This document shows, in pieces, positions 34,794-43,197 of a stretch of DNA of 64,000 nt; within the stretch, counting starts at the first letter, position 1; the number at the start of each line of letters is the position of its first letter. The notes under the pieces were generated by a model. It was given only the letters and a program-made list of their open reading frames with translations. It was not told the DNA's origin and made no database searches. The DNA comes from Streptomyces tubercidicus (lineage in GTDB: Bacteria > Actinomycetota > Actinomycetes > Streptomycetales > Streptomycetaceae), in the NCBI RefSeq assembly GCF_027497495.1, contig NZ_CP114205.1, positions 5,146,001 to 5,210,000 of the forward strand, read 5' to 3'. A program made the position numbers and the translations under genes.

Positions 34794-35027
34794 GTGCGAA
34801 ACCAGACCTCCGGCGGCCGGTCCCCGGGTTCCAGAAAGCGTCCCGCGCTGCTGTGGCTGCTGCTGCCGTATGTGCTGTTCCTGGCGGTGCTGCCGCTGGT
34901 GAACCGGGTGACCCCGACCGTGCTCGGTCTGCCGTTCCTGTTCTTCTGGATGCTGCTGGCGACGCTGGCCACCCCGCTCGCGGTGTGGCTGGCCCGGCGC
35001 GGCGACCGGGCCCGGGGGCGGATTTGA
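34794..35027 (+). CDS. DUF3311 family small membrane protein
   Basis: The 77-aa protein has two membrane helices (LLWLLLPYVLFLAVLPLVN and VLGLPFLFFWMLLATLATPL), as in DUF3311. Such genes normally lie directly before a sodium:solute symporter gene and are taken to be its partner. Here the symporter gene (36489) is separated from it by an IS605-type element. GTG 34794 has a TAGGCT hexamer 8 nt upstream and no ribosome site. Confidence 0.83.
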   Translation: MRNQTSGGRSPGSRKRPALLWLLLPYVLFLAVLPLVNRVTPTVLGLPFLFFWMLLATLATPLAVWLARRGDRARGRI

Positions 35028-36475
35028 AACCTCCCCCTCGTAAGCGAGGGGGATTCCTAGCTCACTTTGCCTGACGCCTAGCAGGTGGCAGGGCTTACAA
35101 GGTCAGCACTAGCCGGGTTGAGACCAGCCCGGACCAGCATCACGTGGGCGGAGTTCTTATCCCGTGGCCGGGAGGCTCCGCATGCGGTGCAGGTATACGT
35201 TCGTTCGGAAAGGGGCAGTGCGTGCTTGGCTCTCGCTCCGCAGTCTGCGCAATCCATCGTGGTGTGTGCCGGGTGCACCAGGTGCACCTTCCGCGCGTGC
35301 TTACGGCCCATCTCGACCAGCGCGGCCTTCGTCGCACTGATCGCGGCATCCGCCGCCTTACGGGCCATGGTGGTCTTGGCGAGGAACTTCGGCTTGAAGT
35401 CCTCCACCGCCAAAGCATCGTGGTCGGCCACCACGCGCTTTGCCCACTTGCGGCCGGTGTCCTGCCGCTGCCGGGCCACCCTCTTGTGGACCTTCGCCGT
35501 CTGCCGCTTCGCTTCGCGATAGCCCTTAGATGCGGCCTGTCCGTGCTTCGGCTTACGCCGGGCCATCATCCGCTGATAGCGGGCCAGATGCTGTGCGGCG
35601 TTCTTCCCGTGCTGAGCGTGGGGAAGGTCATGGTCGTTGCTGGTGGTCGTCGCGGTTTCCTTGACTCCCCAGTCGATGCCGATCACACACCCGGTTTCGG
35701 GCAGTGGCTCGGACCCGGTTTCGACAACGAACGACGCGTACCAATGGCCGAGACTGTCCCGGTAGACCCGCACCGAGGACGGGTCGGACGGAAGGTCACG
35801 CGACCACACCACAGTCAGCACCATCCCGCCTGCCAGATGCAGACGGCCGTCCTTCAGACGGAACCCGCGCCGGGTGTATTCAAAGCTGGGAGAGGCGTCA
35901 CGCTTCTTCTTCCACTTCGGCATGCCGGCACGCTGCCGCATCGGCAACCGGGCCTTGATGTCCTTCATCGCCTTCGCCCGGGACTTGCCGAAATCGCGAA
36001 TCAATTGCTGCTGCGGCACCGAGGCGCCTCACACAGCCACGGGATGCGAGCACGGGCCTCGGTCAGCATCGCGGACAGCTGCACCGGACCACACGTCTGC
36101 CTGTCCTCAGGATGCGCACGGTTATGCGCATAGACAGCCTTCGACTTGGCGACGCACTCATTCCACACCCACCGGCACCGGTCCCACTCCGCCAGCAGCA
36201 AAGCGTTCGCAGTCGACGACACACGCAACCGGAAGGCGTACCGGGCATGCCCGGTCTCCCCCCACGTCTGCGCTGCTGTCGTCACGATCACCAACCTACC
36301 TGGGAGGTACGACAGTTGAGGCCCGGTGTCCTATCGGTGCTCCCTCACCACCACCGTGGTGAATGCCATATCGACGGGCGGAGATACGGCTTTCCCTGCC
36401 CTGCTCCGCAGGAGCTTCGTTTCTCCCCCGCAAGCGGGAGGTACCCCCACCCCCGACTAAAGCCGGGGATATCCA
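35028..36475 (-). mobile_element. IS605/IS1341-type element carrying only tnpB
   Basis: The element begins right after the DUF3311 stop and ends before the symporter ribosome site. The right end has the hairpin TCCCCCTCG-TAAG-CGAGGGGGA (35032-35053). The left end has a CCCCG...CGGGG hairpin around ACTAAAGC (36450-36468) and a second GC-rich stem (36424-36440). No tnpA transposase is present, so it would need one in trans. Borders are estimated from the hairpins and may be off by a few bases. Confidence 0.7.
35078..36294 (-). pseudogene. tnpB: TnpB (RNA-guided nuclease) gene with a frameshift
   Basis: Two frames together give a whole TnpB: residues 1-97 from 36294 to 36001 and the rest from 36019 to 35078. 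In the overlap, removing two bases near 36026 joins EARARIPWLCEA to SVPQQQLIRDFGK. All RuvC catalytic residues remain in the second part (Asp in GIDWGVKE, Glu in AVEDFKPKFL, Asp in PRDKNSAHV). The zinc finger is intact (CADCG, CTACG). Intact TnpB uses an RNA from its 3' end and the element's right end to cut DNA. The second frame has a GTG start at 36019, so a shortened protein might be made. Confidence 0.85.
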
Positions 36476-36488
36476 CGAAGGAGAAGCG

Positions 36489-38066
36489 ATGAACGCCGCG
36501 GTCTCGACCGCCGTCTTCGGCGGCTTCATGGTGCTCACCGTCGTCCTCGGGCTGCGCGCGGTGCGCGGCCGCGGGTCCGGCGGGGGACTGGCCGAGTGGT
36601 CGGTGGGCGGCCGGAGCCTGGGCACGGTCTTCATCTGGGTGCTGATGGCCGGGGAGAGCTATACGAGCTTCAGCTACCTCGGCGCGGCCGGGTGGGGCTA
36701 CAAGTTCGGTGCCCCGGTGCTCTATGTCCTGGCCTATATGTCCTGCGGCTATGCGCTGGGGTACGTCGTCGGGCCGATGCTGTGGGCCTACGCCCGCCGG
36801 CACGGTCTGGTCGGGATCACCGACATGATCGCGCACCGCTACCGCGCACCCTGGCTCGGCGCCGCCGTCGCCGTCCTTGCCACGGTCTGTCTGCTGCCGT
36901 ACATCCAGCTCCAGATCACCGGCATGGGCGTGGTCGTCTCCACCATTTCCTACGGTGCCATCAGCCTCAACTGGGCCTATTTCCTGGGCTTCGCCGTCAC
37001 CACCGGCTTCGTGGTGATCAGCGGGCTGCGCGGCAGCGCGTGGGTCTCGGTGCTCAAGGACGTCCTGGTCATCGGCACCCTCGGTTTCCTCGCGGTCTAT
37101 GTGCCGCTGCACTACTTCGACGGCTACGGGCCCTTCCTGGACCGGATCGTGGCCGAGAAGCCGCAGTGGCTGACCTTCCCCGGACACGACTCGGGCGGCC
37201 TCGGGCAGGTCTGGTTCATCACCACTACCCTCGTCAACTCCCTCACCGTGGTGATCTTCCCGACGACGGTGGCCGGCTATCTCGGTGCCCGCAACGCCGA
37301 GGCGCTCCGCCGCAACGCCCTCTACCTGCCCTTCTACAACGTGCTGCTGTTCGTGCCGATGCTGCTGGGGATGGCGGCGCTGTTCGTGGTGCCCGGTCTG
37401 GTCGGCGCGGACTCCGATCTCGCGCTGTTCAGGATGGTGGTGGACTCCCTTCCGGCGTGGGCCGTGGGGCTGGTCGGGGCGGCCGCCGCGCTCTCCTCCA
37501 TCGTGCCGATGGCCGTGTTCATGCTGGTCATCGGCACGATGTGGGGGAGGAGCGTGCTGGGTGCGATCCCCCGTCTCAACAAGGGGGCGGCCGGGGCGGA
37601 TTCGGGGGACGGCGGGGGAGCGCCGGCCGGCGGACGGCAGAAACTGTGGTCGCAGCTGGTCGTGGTGGCGGCCGGGGCGCTGGCGCTGCTGCTGACCTAC
37701 ACCGCCCCCGAGACCCTGGTCCGGCTGTCCCTGATCTCGTACGAGGGCATGGCGCAGCTCGTGCCGATGCTGCTGCTGGGGCTGGTGTGGCGGCGGCTGA
37801 CGCTGCACGCCGCGGTGAGCGGCCTGGTGGCGGGCTTCACGCTGGTCTGTGTCCTGGTGTTCGGGGGACACGACCCGGTGTGCGGGATGAACGCGGGGAT
37901 CGTCGGGCTCGCCGTGAATGTGGCGGTGGCGCTGGCGGTCACCTGGCTGGGGCCGCGCGCCGCGGACGCGAGGCCGGACGCCGAGGTGCTGGCGCTGGAC
38001 GACGAGTTCCCGCGGGACGGGGAGCCGTCCCGGGGCGGGCGGCTCAGCCCTCCGGTGTCGTCGTGA
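36489..38066 (+). CDS. Sodium:solute symporter family protein
   Basis: The 525-aa permease has about 13 helices. It has the SSS core motifs GGRSLGTVFIWVLMAGESYTSFSYLGAAGWGYKFG and AAALSSIVPMAVFMLVIG. With a DUF3311 partner such proteins are usually monocarboxylate or acetate/pyruvate carriers (MctC-like). CGAAGGAGAAGCG sits before the ATG. A Gly-rich cytoplasmic loop (about 375-390) separates the last helices. The stop lies 22 nt inside the convergent lipoprotein gene, so the 3' ends overlap. Confidence 0.87.
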   Translation: MNAAVSTAVFGGFMVLTVVLGLRAVRGRGSGGGLAEWSVGGRSLGTVFIWVLMAGESYTSFSYLGAAGWGYKFGAPVLYVLAYMSCGYALGYVVGPMLWAYARRHGLVGITDMIAHRYRAPWLGAAVAVLATVCLLPYIQLQITGMGVVVSTISYGAISLNWAYFLGFAVTTGFVVISGLRGSAWVSVLKDVLVIGTLGFLAVYVPLHYFDGYGPFLDRIVAEKPQWLTFPGHDSGGLGQVWFITTTLVNSLTVVIFPTTVAGYLGARNAEALRRNALYLPFYNVLLFVPMLLGMAALFVVPGLVGADSDLALFRMVVDSLPAWAVGLVGAAAALSSIVPMAVFMLVIGTMWGRSVLGAIPRLNKGAAGADSGDGGGAPAGGRQKLWSQLVVVAAGALALLLTYTAPETLVRLSLISYEGMAQLVPMLLLGLVWRRLTLHAAVSGLVAGFTLVCVLVFGGHDPVCGMNAGIVGLAVNVAVALAVTWLGPRAADARPDAEVLALDDEFPRDGEPSRGGRLSPPVSS

Positions 38067-39003
38067 TCTTCTTGCCCTCCTTGGAGACCGCGAACCACAG
38101 GCCCATCTTGCCCTGGCCGTTGATGTCTCCGGGCTGCTCGTCGCCGGTGAACCAGTAGACGGGCCAGCAGTCGACGGCCAGCTGACGGGTGCCGTCGGGG
38201 CGGGTGACGGTGGAGATGAGCTTGGGGGCGATGCCGTTGAGCTTGGAGCGGTCGGCGGGCTTGGCGGGCTTCCAGGTGTCCAGGCAGGCGTCGTTGCAGC
38301 CGAACTTCATCGGCCAGGCGCTGTCCTTGTTGAAGCGGTAGAGGGTGCGGCCCTTGCCGTCGACGAGGATGCCGCCGAGGTCGGGGTGGTTGAACACCGA
38401 GACGTCGCTGGGCTCCTGGGCGCCGGCCTTCTTGCCGTCGGGGGCCAGCGCGTTCCAGGTGCCGCCGACGCCCTGGCCCTTGGTGTCACCGGCCTTGGTG
38501 TCCTTGATGTAGCGGTAGGCGGGCCAGCCGGCGATGGTGAGCTGCTTGACGCCGTCGGCGCGGGTGACCGAGCCCAGCTTGCTCTTGTCGATACCGGCAG
38601 GGGCGCTGGCGTCGTCGGCGGGGACCGGCGGCCAGGTGGTGGCGCAGGAGCCGTTGCAGTTGGACTTGGCGGGGTCCGGGGTGTCCTTGTCGAAGCGGTA
38701 GAGGGTCATGCCCTTGGAGTCGGCGACGACCGTGCCGAGCTTGGCGTCCTGGTGCAGGGCCAGCTTTCCGGCGGGGGCGCCCTTGGGGGTTTTGCCGCCG
38801 GCGTCGGCGCCGCCCGCCTGGCCGCCGTAGCCGCCCGCGCCGCCGGAGGAGCCGTAGTCACTGGTGCCCTGGCCGGCCGGCTGGACGTTGTCCGCGCTGG
38901 TGGTGCCGGGGGCGCTCTGGGTGCCGCTGCTGCCGCAGGCGGTGGTCAGTGCCAGGGTGGCGACCGCGGCGGCCGCGAACGCCGCACGACGTCGATTGAT
39001 CAT
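38044..39003 (-). CDS. Lipoprotein with PF03640-type repeats
   Basis: The 319-aa precursor has a lipobox LTTACGSS (Cys about 23), then a Gly/Ser-rich linker (about 25-70), and two long repeats. Each repeat has a (T)LYRF(D/N)KD strand and a Cys pair: SNCNGSCATTWPP and FGCNDACLDTWKP. This is the secreted repeat family of unknown function. The downstream position of an oxidoreductase and a ferric-reductase-like membrane protein suggests a redox role at the cell surface. The start is at ATG 39003 (GAGGAGACATC before it). Confidence 0.87.
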   Translation of the reverse strand: MINRRRAAFAAAAVATLALTTACGSSGTQSAPGTTSADNVQPAGQGTSDYGSSGGAGGYGGQAGGADAGGKTPKGAPAGKLALHQDAKLGTVVADSKGMTLYRFDKDTPDPAKSNCNGSCATTWPPVPADDASAPAGIDKSKLGSVTRADGVKQLTIAGWPAYRYIKDTKAGDTKGQGVGGTWNALAPDGKKAGAQEPSDVSVFNHPDLGGILVDGKGRTLYRFNKDSAWPMKFGCNDACLDTWKPAKPADRSKLNGIAPKLISTVTRPDGTRQLAVDCWPVYWFTGDEQPGDINGQGKMGLWFAVSKEGKKITTTPEG

Positions 39004-39193
39004 GATGTCTCCTCTGCCGGTGGGTGGTTCCGTCGCTTGCTGAGGTGGTGACTGCGCCGCTCGTCCGGGCGCCCGTGCCGTTCCCGTCCGGGCGGCGGCG
39101 GGTGCCGTCGCCCGGGGAATACGCGCTGCGGGGTGCCCGGCGTTCAACGGCGCCGAAGAATTTTCCGCGGGCGCAAAAGGCCCGTGCGGACCG

Positions 39194-40738
39194 TCAGTTG
39201 CCGCCCTGTACCCGCAGTGCCAGCGCGGGACAGCGGCGCACCGCGAGCTGGGCACGGCGCCGCATCCGGGCCGGCAGCGGCATGCTGGCGGACTGCGGAT
39301 AGCCGTCCGCGCCGAGCTTGACGACGCCGGGCACGACATCGGCGCACAGGCCGTGGCCGCGGCACAGCGTCCAGTCGACCAGCAGCCGTTCCTGCGGCGG
39401 CGCGGAGGTCCGCGCCGGGGCGGGCGCGGGGGCGGTGACCGCCAGCGGCGGGTTTCCGGTGACCGGCAGCGCACCGGTCACCGGACGGCCGCAGCCGAAC
39501 CCCTGCGCATGCCGCTCGAACTCCTCGGGGAAGGACCGCAGGGCCGAGGCGACGAAGCGCGAGGTGCCGTCCGGGTGGCTGCAGGCGCCGCGTTTCTCCA
39601 CCGCCCGCATCCGGGCCTGTACGGCCTCCAGGGCGCTCTCCCCGCCGCCCCGTACGGCGCGGTCGAGCTGGTCGGCGAGCGCGGGCAGGCCGAGCACACA
39701 GGGGCCGCACTGGCCGGCCGACTCGGCGGCCATCCACTGGGCGACGCGTACCGTCTCGCCCGCCGGACAGGTGTCGTACGGGATCGGCAGCACCGCCCCG
39801 GCGCCGAGCACCGCGCTGTACTCGGCCAGCGACTCCTTCGACAGGTTCGCGGTCAGCGCGTCGGCCGGGGAGATGAACGTGCCGTGGTAGCCGCCGATCA
39901 GCACGCCCTGCCCCTGGTCCATCCCGCACAGCGCCAGGACCCGGGCCAGCGAGACGCCGTAGGGGACCTCCACCACCCGGCTGCCGGCGACCGTCAGCAG
40001 CAGCGTGCCGGGCTCGGTGGGCAGGCCCGTGGTGCGGTAGCCGAGCGCGCCGAGGCGGGCGGCCACCGCGAGCTGGGCGTAGGTCTCGGTGTTCGACAGC
40101 AGGGTCGGCACCCCGTTCAGACCACGCTCGCTGGAGCGGATCTTGCGGCCGGAGGGCAGCCCCGCGCCGCCGCTCAGCCCGTTCGTCATGGCGGACCCCT
40201 CGCCGGTGACGAACCGTTCGGTGAGCAGGGTGACCCGTAAAGCCGGCCGGACCGGGCCGCGTTCGTCGATGGCGCGCTGCACCGAGCTCAGCACATCGGT
40301 GCGGGTCACCCCCAGGGCGACCTCCTGGGCGCCGAGCGCGTCGGCGGCCAGCAGCGCGCCGTCGAGCACCAGATGCGGGGCGTGCAGCAGCATCGCGGTG
40401 TCCTTGAGGCAACTGGGCTCGCCCTCACTGCCGTTGACGACCACGGCGCCCTTGCCGTCCGCGCGCTGCATCCCGTCGATGACGGCGGTCAGCTTGCGGG
40501 CGAAGGGGAAGCCCGCGCCGCCGCGGCCGCGCAGATCGATGTCCTCGGCCAGCGCCACCAGCTCCTGGGAGGTGAGCTGGGGGAGGCTGCCGTGCCGGGA
40601 CAGATGGGCCACCCGGTCCATCCGGGGTGTCTCGTCGAGGCCGGCCAGCAGCCGCGGCGGTCCGAAGGACGCCAGCGTCGGTACGGGTTCCGTCTCGGCG
40701 AGCGCCGGCAGCAGTTGGGTGGAGGCGGGGGCGGTCAT
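39194..40738 (-). CDS. NuoF-like oxidoreductase fused to a ferredoxin domain
   Basis: The 514-aa flavoprotein resembles the NADH-binding subunit NuoF. The FMN/NADH region has GRGGAGFPFARKL (about 70) and NGSEGEPSCLKD. The iron-sulfur region reads ESAGQCGPC...GACSHPDG, so the first of the four usual cysteines is Ala. A C-terminal ferredoxin-like domain (CRGHGLC at about 460, RRCPAL near the end) is added. It is coupled to the upstream membrane protein by an ATGA overlap. It should pass electrons from NAD(P)H to that protein; partner and acceptor are unknown. Confidence 0.85.
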   Translation of the reverse strand: MTAPASTQLLPALAETEPVPTLASFGPPRLLAGLDETPRMDRVAHLSRHGSLPQLTSQELVALAEDIDLRGRGGAGFPFARKLTAVIDGMQRADGKGAVVVNGSEGEPSCLKDTAMLLHAPHLVLDGALLAADALGAQEVALGVTRTDVLSSVQRAIDERGPVRPALRVTLLTERFVTGEGSAMTNGLSGGAGLPSGRKIRSSERGLNGVPTLLSNTETYAQLAVAARLGALGYRTTGLPTEPGTLLLTVAGSRVVEVPYGVSLARVLALCGMDQGQGVLIGGYHGTFISPADALTANLSKESLAEYSAVLGAGAVLPIPYDTCPAGETVRVAQWMAAESAGQCGPCVLGLPALADQLDRAVRGGGESALEAVQARMRAVEKRGACSHPDGTSRFVASALRSFPEEFERHAQGFGCGRPVTGALPVTGNPPLAVTAPAPAPARTSAPPQERLLVDWTLCRGHGLCADVVPGVVKLGADGYPQSASMPLPARMRRRAQLAVRRCPALALRVQGGN

Positions 40739-41496
40739 GGGAGTTCTCCTGTGTTCCTGCGTGCGTCGCGCAGCCGCAGGGCGAGTCGTACGGCCACCGC
40801 CGTGAGGCAGATGGCATATCCGGCGACGGCCCAGCCGGCCGCCGCGCGCCCGGACTTGAGGCCGTGCACCAGCGCGAGTCCCCAGGCGAGGTAGGCGCAC
40901 ATGTGCAGCGCCCGCCACCAGCGGGCGCCGGTCAGGCCGGTGAAGGCGCCGCGCACCGCGCCGGTCACCGCCACGGCGATGAAGGTGTAGGCGGCGAGGG
41001 TGCCGAGGCCGATGAGCCCCGGCCGGGCGCCGTCGGTGAAGGGCACCGCGGCGGCCGTGGCGCCGGTGTGGCCCTCGGCGATCTTCACCCAGATGTGCAG
41101 GCCGAGGAAGCCGAGTCCGGCGACCGCGGTGCCGCGGTGCACGGCCTGGGCGAGCAGCCGGTGGCCGGAGTGCAGCACCATCCGGTCGGTGGCGGCCAGG
41201 CCCCACAGCACGGTGACCGACAGCGAGACCAGCGCGAGGACCCCGGCACCGAAGTCCAGGAAGCGCATCAGGGTGTCCGCCGCGCCGGAGTGCAGCGTGA
41301 CGGCGATGAAGAGCAGCAGCGCGGCCGGAAGCGCCGGACGGAGCACGGCAGTTCCGGCGAAGCCGCCGCCGGGGGCCCGCCGGTCCGGCGGGCCGGGTTC
41401 GTTCGGCGGGCGCCGGGGGCGGGGCACGGTGGGCGAGGGCCGGGCGCGGTGTGAAGCGCGGCGGCTCTGCCGGCTCTGCAAACGCGGTGCGGACAT
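40735..41496 (-). CDS. Ferric-reductase-like heme membrane protein
   Basis: The 253-aa protein has about six helices and several His residues positioned as heme ligands (HSGHRLLAQAVHRGTAVAG, LGLHIWVKI, WRALHMCAYLAWGLALVHGL). It fits the ferric reductase-like transmembrane domain. The N-terminal 45 residues are Arg/Pro-rich. Its stop overlaps the flavoprotein start (ATGA). Together with the lipoprotein at 38044 it may form an electron path from cytoplasm to the outside. Confidence 0.83.
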   Translation of the reverse strand: MSAPRLQSRQSRRASHRARPSPTVPRPRRPPNEPGPPDRRAPGGGFAGTAVLRPALPAALLLFIAVTLHSGAADTLMRFLDFGAGVLALVSLSVTVLWGLAATDRMVLHSGHRLLAQAVHRGTAVAGLGFLGLHIWVKIAEGHTGATAAAVPFTDGARPGLIGLGTLAAYTFIAVAVTGAVRGAFTGLTGARWWRALHMCAYLAWGLALVHGLKSGRAAAGWAVAGYAICLTAVAVRLALRLRDARRNTGELP

Positions 41497-41818
41497 CGGA
41501 CCTCCCGGTGTCGGGGCACGGGTGCGGGATGCGAATTTCTATGAAATCTCCCGGGGGTGCTATTTGCCCGGGGCTTTTGTTCGGGTGACCCCCGGTAACA
41601 CTAAACATTCTGTGACCGGGTGGATACGCAGGGCCGTAATCCGGATGTGCAAAAGCATCTCCGAACGCGTTCAGGCTTTCGTAAGGTTTATCGCGCTGTG
41701 ACAAATTCCTGCACTGGCATCGCGGTCGCGCGGGGGGACTCCGGATGATGCCGACTCAGGCGCCCGGGGGGCGCCAATCCCCTGTACCAGCCGCATCCCC
41801 GCCAGGATCGAGGTAGCG
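41497..41818. promoter_or_regulatory. Divergent promoter region, redox genes and PucR-like gene
   Basis: About 320 bases without a gene. GC drops sharply between 41535 and 41705, the usual sign of promoters here. A GGGTGACCCCCGG-type short inverted repeat near 41584-41597 is a possible operator. No clear -35/-10 pair can be fixed. Confidence 0.45.
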
Positions 41819-42874
41819 ATGTGTGATCTCCTGAACCGCATCTGGTCGCGTCCCCGCGGCGAGTGGAACCGGGTTGTGAGAAATGAACTCCCGGATCTCT
41901 CCGAGAAGTTGGTCGCGGAGTTGCAACGCGGATTTCCCGCATTGTCCGCACTTCTCGGGGATACTCCCGTCGAAGACGCACATTGGGCGCTTGAACAGGC
42001 TCTGTTGACAGTTCTGGGGTACCAAAAAGAGTCGGAAAGTAAACCTCCGGCAGGGCCCTCAGTTGTCACTCCGATGCCGGTGGCCCGAGCCCGTCAGGAC
42101 CTGTTCGACGTGCTCGCCGGCCAACGAGAGGTACCCGAGGAGGGGTTGCACGAACTGGCCCGCGCGGCGGGCTGGCCGGTGCCCGACACCCTCCAGGCCG
42201 TCGTCCTCGCCACCCCCGCCGACGCGGCCCAACTCGCCGCGGCACTGGGCCATGCCCTCATCGGCAGCGTCGAGGGCTACACCTGTCTGTTCGTCCCCGA
42301 CCCGGCGACCCAGACCCGGGCCCGCCTGGAGGCGGCGCTCAAGGGCCGTCCGGCGGCGGTCGGGCATGTGGTGCCGGCCACCGACACGGCGTCCTCGCTG
42401 CGCTGGGCCCGCTATCTGCTGACGCTGGCCCCGAGCCGGGTCGGACCGGAGTCGCGGCCCGCGTTCGTCGACGACCATCTCTCGGCGCTGCTGCTGCTCC
42501 AGGACGAGTCGCTGGCGGACGCGCTGACCTCCCGCTGGCTCGGCCCGCTGGAGGAGCTGACGCCCCGGCAGAGCGAACGGCTCGAAGTGACCCTGCTGGC
42601 GTGGCTGGAGGGCGGAGGCGCACCGGAGGCGGCCAAGCTGCTGCATGTGCACCCGCAGACGGTCCGGTACCGCCTGCGCCAGATCGAGAAGCTCTTCGGC
42701 CCGGTGCTGCGTGATCCGCGTACCCGCTTCGAGCTGGAGATGGCGCTGCGCAGCCGGCGTCTGATGGCTCATGTCCGCAGTTACCGCGCACGGGCCGGCC
42801 GCCGCGCCCGCGCCGTCGCGTCCTCCATACGCCCCCTCGGCATGGCCCGTGAGGCCCGCGTCAACGGCCTTTGA
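41819..42874 (+). CDS. PucR-type helix-turn-helix transcriptional regulator
   Basis: The 351-aa protein ends in the PucR C-terminal HTH: RLEVTLLAWLEGGGAPEAAKLLHVHPQTVRYRLRQIEKLFG, followed by RFELEMALR. The N-terminal half is an unassigned sensor region. GAGGTAGCG stands before the ATG. It is divergent from the redox operon, which may be its target. Members often respond to metabolites or to stress, but the ligand cannot be read here. Confidence 0.87.
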   Translation: MCDLLNRIWSRPRGEWNRVVRNELPDLSEKLVAELQRGFPALSALLGDTPVEDAHWALEQALLTVLGYQKESESKPPAGPSVVTPMPVARARQDLFDVLAGQREVPEEGLHELARAAGWPVPDTLQAVVLATPADAAQLAAALGHALIGSVEGYTCLFVPDPATQTRARLEAALKGRPAAVGHVVPATDTASSLRWARYLLTLAPSRVGPESRPAFVDDHLSALLLLQDESLADALTSRWLGPLEELTPRQSERLEVTLLAWLEGGGAPEAAKLLHVHPQTVRYRLRQIEKLFGPVLRDPRTRFELEMALRSRRLMAHVRSYRARAGRRARAVASSIRPLGMAREARVNGL

Positions 42875-42967
42875 GGAACCGACGGATGAACCACCGCGCC
42901 CCTTGAGCTGACGCCCGGCCGGTCCGACGGCGCACCGCCGGCACCACGACAGCGACTCGGCGCACAC

Positions 42968-43004
42968 CAGTGGCCCCGCCCCGGGAATCCGGGCCGGGGC
43001 CACT
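42968..43004 (+). terminator. Terminator of the PucR-like gene
   Basis: A GTGGCCCCG...CGGGGCCAC stem with an inner CCCGG/CCGGG continuation around gaat, 94 nt after the gene stop. Confidence 0.7.
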
Positions 43005-43030
43005 GCGTTGTCGGACCCAGGGGGCCCACC

Positions 43031-43060
43031 GGCCCCTTAGGGATGTCTCCCTAAGGGGCC
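43031..43060. terminator. Second hairpin between convergent genes
   Basis: A perfect 13-bp stem GGCCCCTTAGGGA with its complement and loop tgtc. It can serve either the PucR-like gene or the DUF1996 gene on the other strand. Confidence 0.75.
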
Positions 43061-43063
43061 TCA

Positions 43064-43190
43064 GGGCTCCACGGTCTCGGGACTTCACGGTCTCGGGACT
43101 TCACGGCCTCGGAGCTTCACGGCCTCGGGCCTTCACGGCTTCCCGGCCTCAGAGCCTTACGGCGTCCCGGCCTCGAAGCCTCCCGGCCGC
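43064..43190. repeat. 16-bp tandem repeat series
   Basis: A unit of about 16 bp (cacggtctcgggactt and variants cacggcctcggagctt, cacggcctcgggcctt) recurs six to eight times with drift to the right. It lies between the hairpin at 43031 and the DUF1996 stop. There is no coding sign. Confidence 0.7.
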
Positions 43191-43197
43191 CGGACCG

